Position numbers and translations under genes: made by a program. From positions 47,043,986-47,107,985 of the forward strand of contig JAVIAB010000051.1 in NCBI GenBank assembly GCA_032433765.1: a DNA stretch of 64,000 nucleotides. The letters are read 5' to 3'. This document shows, one piece after another, positions 57,191-64,000 of the stretch. The first letter of the stretch is position 1, and every line of letters begins with the position of its first letter. Source of the DNA: Megaustenia siamemsis (lineage: Eukaryota; Mollusca; Gastropoda; Stylommatophora; Ariophantidae). Below the pieces are notes generated by a model. It did not search any database. It had not been told where the DNA came from and worked only from the letters and a program-made list of their open reading frames with translations.

Positions 57191-57482
57191 ACATCATGTG
57201 ACGCGACACGCAAACTCATATTTGCCAGTCTTGACGTTCTTGCACAAAGATTGTACATTCCAACATATTATTAATATCGCTTTACGACATTACGATTGAT
57301 TGCGATATTGCGGGGTGTAATTTGTATAATTAATTTAGCAGCAAAATATTATAAATTTCCATTAGTCAACCCGTAAATGACAGTGTCACTTATTTCTAAA
57401 CCTAATTCCTAATCTGAAGCCTTAACCCAAAGCTATACTCTACCGCTAAACTCTTAAACACAACCTTAACATATTGAGTTAT

Positions 57483-57830
57483 TTACGGGTCGTCATCATT
57501 GTACTCCGAACATGTCCATAGGTGCTCAGATCCTCTCCTCAGCAATTCCCGCAGTGTCCAGCGACTGACGACTCCAGTTCTATGTTGGTTGATAAGTCTT
57601 CTTACACAGCCAATAAGTTTCTCATTTCTGGCTGTGCCCATCTTAACTCCTATTTCCACCATCCAAAGAAGTGACGTGGATCTGTGTTTGTCGAAGTCCT
57701 GTGCTCTTCCCACATCTCGGAGGGTATTGATGATGTCTGCCCGATCCATTGGTTGCCCTTCCTCAACGACAGCGCAGCTAGCCAACCTGTCTGCTTTTTC
57801 ATTTCCCCGTACTCATTTTTCTTAACATAT
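57483..57830 (-). mobile_element. RNase H-bearing LINE fragment (family G, copy 4)
   Basis: The minus strand reads RGNEKADRLASCAVVEEGQP then MDRADIINTLRDVGRAQDFD, and later RTGVVSRWTLRELLRRGSEH and LWTCSEY. It is the end of RNase H plus the C-terminal segment, in one open frame. It supplies the reference for the minisatellite unit at 4297-4795. Confidence 0.75.
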
Positions 57831-59014
57831 GTTGTATTAAAATAGAAAAGTTGCAGCTTTTTAACAAAATAAATTATCTTTTTCATCATACATTCGTTAG
57901 ACAGCAATATTTCCCTTACTCAAAATGTGTAAAGAAAGAGATATATATTTACGTGCAGATAAATGAGAAAAGAAACATTGAGAAAAATTATGAATGTGAT
58001 GCAAGCACAAAAAATACAGGATTAATAAATCACCGTAAAAATCACTTAATCAACACGTGACGCTTGCCATCGTAGAAAATTACGCTTTTTATTACTTATC
58101 GTCATTTATTTGAGCTATTAATTTCCCCATAATTAAACCGAAACAAAATTCCCCTTTTGAATCAGAGATAAATAGTTGGTCCAACACCAGCATTGAACAA
58201 TAAAGAAACAAATTATTTGCGCTTTCTATTTAGGTTTAAATAAGGATACTGGGGTGTTTTTTTTTCTAAACAATGTATTCATACAGATTGTAAATTTTCA
58301 CCCTAGAGATCAAAATTGTACAGAGACATTTTGAATAAAAATCGGAAATGCCAAAATAATAAATGGCAAATGTACGTGATAATTATTTTTTTAAATTGTT
58401 TATTAACTGTAAAATCGCATATTAAATGTTCTCTTCCAATTTATATTTTTGCATAATAAATAATATTTTTTCCTATACAATATCAGTAGAATTATACAAT
58501 ATCAAACATACTTGACTTCGCATACGTTATTCGACATTTATTATTTGCGTGCTTACAACAACCTCCCTGACGCATTACCTGCCGTTGGGCTAAAACATGT
58601 AAACACTGCCTTCATGAGCTATGATTGAAATGGTGTAACATAAAAGTTCACATAATAATAGCTTTAGCTAAATTTTATGAGAATAAATTCTGAAACATAA
58701 ACTATGAAACAGAATGAGTTATAAACTACTGTATACATTAAGATATATTTTTAATTATAAGAAAAGTAATTAAAGACAACGAAAGTTGTATAGTTTAACG
58801 TCGTCATGAGAAACAATATTTGCAAAGACAGTGTTTTTTTTTTTTTAATGGACTAGAAATTGGAAGATGCGTATTTTATCTATTATGATTTATAAATGCT
58901 GTGCCCAGTGATCATGAAATCTAGTGCCAGGACAACGCACAAGCAGCAAAAATGAACCCAAGATGCAATGCAGTTTGTAAAAAAAAAAAAAAAACTGCTA
59001 GATTTCACCACTAC
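57831..59014. other. Non-coding stretch
   Basis: Very AT-rich. No gene or mobile element recognised on either strand. Confidence 0.45.
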
Positions 59015-59108
59015 TGTTCAATAAGGAAATAATCCAGGAGACAAAACGAGCGCTCTACAACATAATCTTCATTTCAACGTTGTGCTATAAATGCCAGACC
59101 TGGACGCT
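59015..59108 (+). mobile_element. LINE family A fragment (copy 4, upstream piece)
   Basis: aacataatcttcatttcaac and tgctataaatgccagacctg match the [20 protein letters not shown] segment of family A. It breaks off at 59108; another piece of the family's 3' end is at 59766-60015, with about 150 bases of the element missing between. Confidence 0.65.
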
Positions 59109-59111
59109 ATC

Positions 59112-59345
59112 AATTCAATCAATCAATCAAAGCTCTTTTGACCCCTTTTTGGAGTAGAAGCCACGAACAAGGTCTGTCTTTAAATCCATTCCTATTCTGG
59201 ACATCTTCTATGCTACTTTCATGTCTAGACCAATGTTCTTGAGGGTTTCCATGATTGCACTTCTCCATTTTCTATTCACAATTTGTTGACGATTAGCTCT
59301 TGTTTTATTCTTTTCCAGTTACCTTCATTTCTAATTTTGTCTTAC
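59112..59345 (-). mobile_element. LINE tail (family E, copy 2)
   Basis: The minus strand reads GFKDRPCSWLLLQKGVKRAL then ID-stop, followed by GATTGATTGATTG. Same type of ending as 53310-53680. Confidence 0.55.
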
Positions 59346-59765
59346 CATCTGTTGTTCAGAATTGTCCTCAAAACAGTTGTTTATAAATCCCGTTTTGACG
59401 TATGAGTGTGAATCATGAACAATAGAATCGTTGGAGGTCACGTAAATGTGATTTTACAGAAGAATATTGAGAATACTTAAGAGAGATAAACAAAACAGTG
59501 TGAATGTTTCAAGAGGCTATAGCATAGAGAGAGTTAATTTCAGTTATTAGAAGGGAGCAACCATTTTTTCTAATGGGAAAGGAACAACTAGAGCACATAA
59601 TGTCAACTGTTAAAACTGAAGGAGACAGAAACAGGGGAAAACAGATAAGATTCCAGACAGTTTAAGAGAATCAACAATACGAAATCAACAATATAACTGA
59701 TAAACAATGGCTTAGGGGTAGAAAATTGTGGAAAGACATCAACCCGCGCCAGCAGGCAAGATTTT
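59346..59765 (+). mobile_element. LINE family B, 3' end (copy 4)
   Basis: Residues like NPVLTYECES, then FYRRILRILKR, and a decayed version of the family tail ending ccgcgccagcaggcaag. Frameshifted many times. Confidence 0.65.
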
Positions 59766-60015
59766 GATTATTATGGTACAATACATAAAGAAACAACAAA
59801 TATAGTAGTCACATGATAAGACAGAAAGAACAAAATATAACACAAAGAGTCAACAATAAAAGATAAAACGTCAGATCCAGGGCCGGCCATGAAAAAATGG
59901 ATTGATAGGGTTTCTAGGAACACTAGGAGACAACAACAGGAGATATCAACTGAATAGCAAAAGACAGCAAACTATATCTCCCCTTTATCCTGAAAAACAA
60001 ATGAGGAAGGGAATA
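59766..60015 (+). mobile_element. LINE family A fragment (copy 4, 3' piece)
   Basis: atacataaagaaacaacaa, agacagaaagaacaaaatat and ctgaaaaacaaatgaggaag follow the family A 3' end, with stops. AG-rich tail to about 60030. Confidence 0.65.
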
Positions 60016-60030
60016 ATAAGAGGAAGAAGA

Positions 60031-60879
60031 TACCAAATGATGAAACTATGTTACATAATTCATACAAACATGTAAAATAGCAACTCAAAATGATTTTTGT
60101 TTCTTATTTGGAAATAGAGCTTCAATTGTCAGGAGAGTAGCCCAGACCACGTTAAATAGTTGAAGAGGGTAAATAACAAGAAACCGACATGACCTGTGCT
60201 GACATTTGATGACATAAAGTAACGAGTACATAAAAAGATACCAGAACAGAGTTTGATATTTAAAATATATCGGTACAGAAGTGACGACAGTCTAATTACT
60301 CTGTTTATGTTGGTTTAGAAAACAACGTTATAACTGGACTATAAAAAGAGGTTGCATACAGGACACACACGACAAGAATAATGAAGGGAAGTGTATTCAC
60401 GTCAATGAAATAGTTCGTTGTTATAGTACCAAGAATGATAGCTCATAAAAGTTGACCACACAAGCAACCATAATCCAGTTAGAAAAATAAGATAAATTTC
60501 TGCCCCTATTATTTATCTTGAATGCAGGGACCTATTTCATAAATATATATAAAAGGATGTTGATGATACTGCAGAAAGATGGAGATCAGAGTACAGATAG
60601 CAAACACTATCAGCTACCAACTAGTTCCGCCTTTGAAACATCACAATATCTCATGAATAGTTACGAAATCAATGTTAAATAACATTTTCATACCAACCTA
60701 ATGTTAGGAATTCAAACACGACCGTCGAGCAAAACCCAGACATAGATAATTATAACTTGTGAAATTGAGTGCTTGAGAAAAATAACAAACAACAAAAGGA
60801 TAGAAAGAATATCTAATGTAAACATCGAAGAACAGATAATTCTTTTTCACTAAATCGCGCCTGGAATATTTATCTGTTT
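60031..60879. other. Non-coding stretch
   Basis: No gene or repeat recognised. Confidence 0.45.
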
Positions 60880-61600
60880 CTTCTTTCCTTCCTCTTTTGC
60901 CTTTCAGCGTCGAGGGGAGGTATAGTTTGCAGTCTTTTGCTCTTCTGTTCGCCTCAGCTGCTGTTGTATTTTCTAGTATTTCTAATACTTAATTAACACA
61001 TCTTTTTCGTGGTCGGCCCTTGGGTCTGGTGTTCTCGCAACATTTATTGAAGGCTCATTGTGTTGTGATTTGATCATTTTGCCTTATTACGTGACCAAAC
61101 CGTTCAGTCTGTTGTTTTTTATGTGCTCTATATCGGGAATTATTCCTAGCTTTTTTTCTCAGTTCTTCACTTATGATCTTATCTTTCAGGCTGTTTCCTG
61201 TCATTCGTCTAACACATTTCATGTCAGTAGTGGTTATTTTTCTTATTGTTCTTGCATTTAGGGTATAGATCTGGCATTGGTAGCACAACGTTGGGATAAA
61301 GATTGTATTGTAGAATGTCTCTCTTGCCCCTAGAGTTATTTCAGTGTTCGACAATAGTAGTAATAGCAGCCCGATGATTTTACAAGCTTTGTTGCATCCT
61401 TAGTTTATTTCTCTTGCTTGTGAATGGGTTTTGTCACTAGACTTCCAAGGTATTTAAATTCCTCCACTTCTTTTAATTGTTTGCCTCTATTGTTATCCGG
61501 ATGTTCTGTTTCTCATTTGCAATATTCATGACTTCTGTTTTGCTGATGATGATTTTCTTGTTGTGTTGAGTGCTTGTGCTGCTAATTCTACTGAAATGTT
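60880..61600 (-). mobile_element. LINE family A, 3' end (copy 5)
   Basis: The minus-strand frame 61354-61055 encodes [20 protein letters not shown] then [20 protein letters not shown]. Decayed upstream residues reach about 61600 and the usual 3' end lies near 60885. Several stops. Confidence 0.8.
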
Positions 61601-61649
61601 CTTGCTCTTGGAGTTTGTATACAAACAACAAATTATATTGTTCGGACAT

Positions 61650-62130
61650 TGGTAAGAAAAATGTTATATCTTCTCAACATTCCTGTATGGTGCAGAAACA
61701 GGGACATTAGACAAGAAAACAGAACAGAAAATGTAAGTCTTTGAAATGTGGATATATAGAAGAATAGGAAAAGTTGGATGGAAAGAAAAGAAAAGAAATG
61801 ATGAAGTCTTAAAGAACTCATGTTGAAAAGAGAATTACCAAATACAATTCAAACAAGACAAATAAGATTGTTGGGACATGTTAAAAGACAAAGCACTTAT
61901 TAAAAGTTGTATCTTGAAAGAGAAAATACAAGGTAAAAGAGAGAGAGGCAGACCAAGACTAACATGGATGAGTAACATCAAAAGAAGTACAAGTCAACCT
62001 ATGACAATCTGCACCATCAAAGGAAGAGACAGAGTGGAGTGACGCTCCATAGTAGCCAACCTTCGATGCGGAGACGGCCCTATATGATGAAGATAATGAT
62101 GATGATGATGATGATGAGGATGATGATGAT
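61650..62130 (+). mobile_element. LINE family C, 3' end (copy 6)
   Basis: Residues like CYIFSTFLYGAETGTLDKKT with frame errors, then LTWMSNIKRSTSQPMTICTI and NLRCGDGP, and a long GATGATGAT tail at 62093-62130. Confidence 0.82.
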
Positions 62131-62344
62131 GAATTGGTACGAATGAAGCCAGACCAAACATTAAATGTTTTCTGTCCTCAAAAGATCAGGAGAGAGCAAC
62201 AGGTAGACCAGGTAAAACGGTGGACAGACGAAAAAAAAGACACGCTAAAACCAAAGCATTTCTATCCTAACAACATTAGATACGCACATACACGACAATA
62301 CGTCTAAAAGGGAAGTGACTAATTAAAAAAACATTTCATGTAAC

Positions 62345-62795
62345 ATCTTCGTTATCATCATGTGCCATACCGGTTGGCGTAGGCGATCACGTCCTACCAC
62401 AATCTTCTATCTTTAGTTCATCGTATCAGTTCAGTTGTTGACTGTTTTCCATGCCATTGCCACCAAGCTATCCAATATTTTCTCTCTATGTCGTCCACTA
62501 TCTCTCTTTCCTTTTATTTTGCCAGTTGTAACCAAGTACTGCAACTTTCCTCTTCTCACGATGTGCCCCAAAAATGTTGATTGTTTTTTTCCAATATTTT
62601 TTGGGAACTGCCTTTTTGTGTTGGCCTCTTTGAGAATTTCATCAATGGTCTTTTTAGCTGTCCGGGGAACTTTCAACATTCTTCTGAGAAATCCCATTTC
62701 TGTGGCCTCTAATTGTCTTTACATTTGTTTGTCTACTGTCCATGATTCGTTTACATAGGTCAGAATTGGTTCTATCTAGCACCGACGAACTCTCT
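62345..62795 (-). mobile_element. LINE family F, 3' end (copy 4)
   Basis: The minus-strand frame 62697-62431 encodes MGFLRRMLKVPRTAKKTIDE, ILKEANTKRQFPKNIGKKQS and [20 protein letters not shown]. The 3' end contains the complement of ggttggcgtaggcgatcac. Confidence 0.85.
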
Positions 62796-62805
62796 TTCTC
62801 ACCTC

Positions 62806-64000
62806 TCATCATCGAGTGCCTTCTCCACAACGAAGGTTGGCTACCATGGAGCGCTATTCTGCTCTGTCTCTTGCTTTGATGGTGCAGGTTGTTTGATGGG
62901 CTGATTTGTCCATCTTTTGATGTTACTCGTCCATGTTAGTCTTGGTCTGCCTCTGCTTCTTTTACCTTGTATGTTCCCCTCCAAGATTACTTTTAGTAGG
63001 CTGTTGTGGCTTTTAACATGGCCCAAAAAAATCGCACTGTCTTGTTTGAATTGTGCTTAGTAGTTCTCTTTTCATTTTTAGTTGTTTTAAGACTTCATCG
63101 TTTGTTTTCTTTTCCTTCCATCCAATTCTACCTATTCTTCTATATATCTACATTTCAAATGCTTCAATTCTCTGTTCTGTTTTCTTGTCTAATGTCCATG
63201 TTTCTGCACCATATAGAAATATTGAGAAGATGTAACATTTTGTTATTCTTACTTTTAGCCCTGGTGTTATTTGTTTTGGTGTTAGTATGTTCTTCATGAC
63301 ATTAAAATTACTTTTTGCCATTCCTATTCTTTTGTTTATTTCAGTTGTACATTTTCCATCACTGGTTATAGTATGTCCAAGATAGTTATAGTTCTGAACT
63401 GACACCAGGTCTATTCCTTCTATTTTGATATCCACTTGTGGGTTTTGAGTATCTTCTTTGTTTATGATCATAGTTTTAGTCTTTTGTGATATTCATATCT
63501 AGTCCATATTTTTTGCTTGTCATGTTTATTTCATTAAGTAATTGTTGTAGATCTTTAGGATTTTCTGCTAGTAGTACAGTATCATCAGCATATCTTAGGT
63601 TATTGATTATCTTTCCATTAATTTGTAGGCCTTGCATCTCTATGATGTTTTTAATAATTTGCTCAGTGTATGGATTGAACAAGCTTAGTGATAGGATGCA
63701 TGCCTGTCTTACTCCTCTTTTTTTATATCAATGGGCGTAGAATATTCTCTTTATTATATTTTATTATTGCTGTTTGCTCCCAGTATAGATTACATATTAG
63801 TCGTATGTCCATGTCATCTAGATGTATCTTTTTCAGGCATTCTATAAGTTGCTTGTGGTGTACTCTATCAAAAGCTTTGGTGTAGTCTATGAAGCAGGCA
63901 TATATTGGTTTGTTTACTTCTGCGTATTTTTCGATTAATGTTCTCATGCAGAATATGGCTTCTTTTGTCCCGCTATTTTTCCTAAATCCAAATTGCTCAC
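62806..64000 (-). mobile_element. LINE family C (copy 7), runs off the window
   Basis: On the minus strand, from the window edge inwards: AIFCMRTLIEKYAEVNKPIY and CFIDYTKAFDRVHHKQLIE (reverse transcriptase, 63947-63723), LRYADDTVLLAENPKDLQQL (catalytic, about 63600), GIDLVSVQNYNYLGHTITSD (63471-63148), and the Gly/Arg tail RSRGRPRLTWTSNIKRWTNQ. Frameshifts separate the parts. It continues beyond 64000, so its 5' end is unknown. Confidence 0.9.

Overview
This is eukaryotic, AT-rich, intron-bearing and repeat-laden DNA. It looks like a mollusc nuclear genome, probably a gastropod. The reasons are an alpha-carbonic anhydrase gene interrupted by a charged insert in the manner of mollusc nacreins, many RTE-like non-LTR retrotransposon copies with trinucleotide tails, tRNA-headed SINEs, minisatellites and mariner/hAT elements. 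No prokaryotic gene organisation is visible. The species cannot be fixed from the sequence alone.

The one host gene I can support lies on the + strand from 8099 to 31761. Eleven exons with consensus AG/GT borders and fully compatible phases join into a 513-residue reading frame that ends at TAG 31759-31761. It is an extracellular alpha-carbonic anhydrase with all three zinc histidines, the proton-shuttle histidine, the Thr199 equivalent and the two disulfide cysteines. Its C-terminus is a hydrophobic tail that suggests a GPI anchor. Four exons (21225-27105) add about 199 residues between two conserved blocks that are normally about 15 residues apart. The insert is first basic, then very Asp/Glu/Asn-rich, then carries an N-glycosylation sequon and a WxxW motif. 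The signal-peptide exon and promoter were not found; they should lie upstream.

Layout: 1-8098 is repeats (SINEs, a decayed RNase H-bearing LINE with a 45-bp minisatellite grown inside its coding region, a 33-bp minisatellite and an RTE-like LINE tail). 8099-31761 is the carbonic anhydrase gene, whose introns hold LINE tails, a SINE with a perfect 12-bp target duplication, an LTR-like block, a 24-copy 34-bp minisatellite next to exon 10, an inverted SINE-bearing repeat and a 2.3-kb antisense LINE with a 745-codon open frame. 31762-64000 has no host gene I can recognise. It holds nested LINEs (including a complete 3.0-kb element inserted into another LINE with an 11-bp target duplication), hammerhead-ribozyme-like motifs, an 87-bp minisatellite, a 1.0-kb hAT-like non-autonomous element, a 1.33-kb mariner with perfect 40-bp terminal inverted repeats, and a relic of a second mariner.

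LINE family letters (A-H) are labels made for this window only, grouping copies that visibly share sequence. Element ends are approximate unless a target duplication is given.
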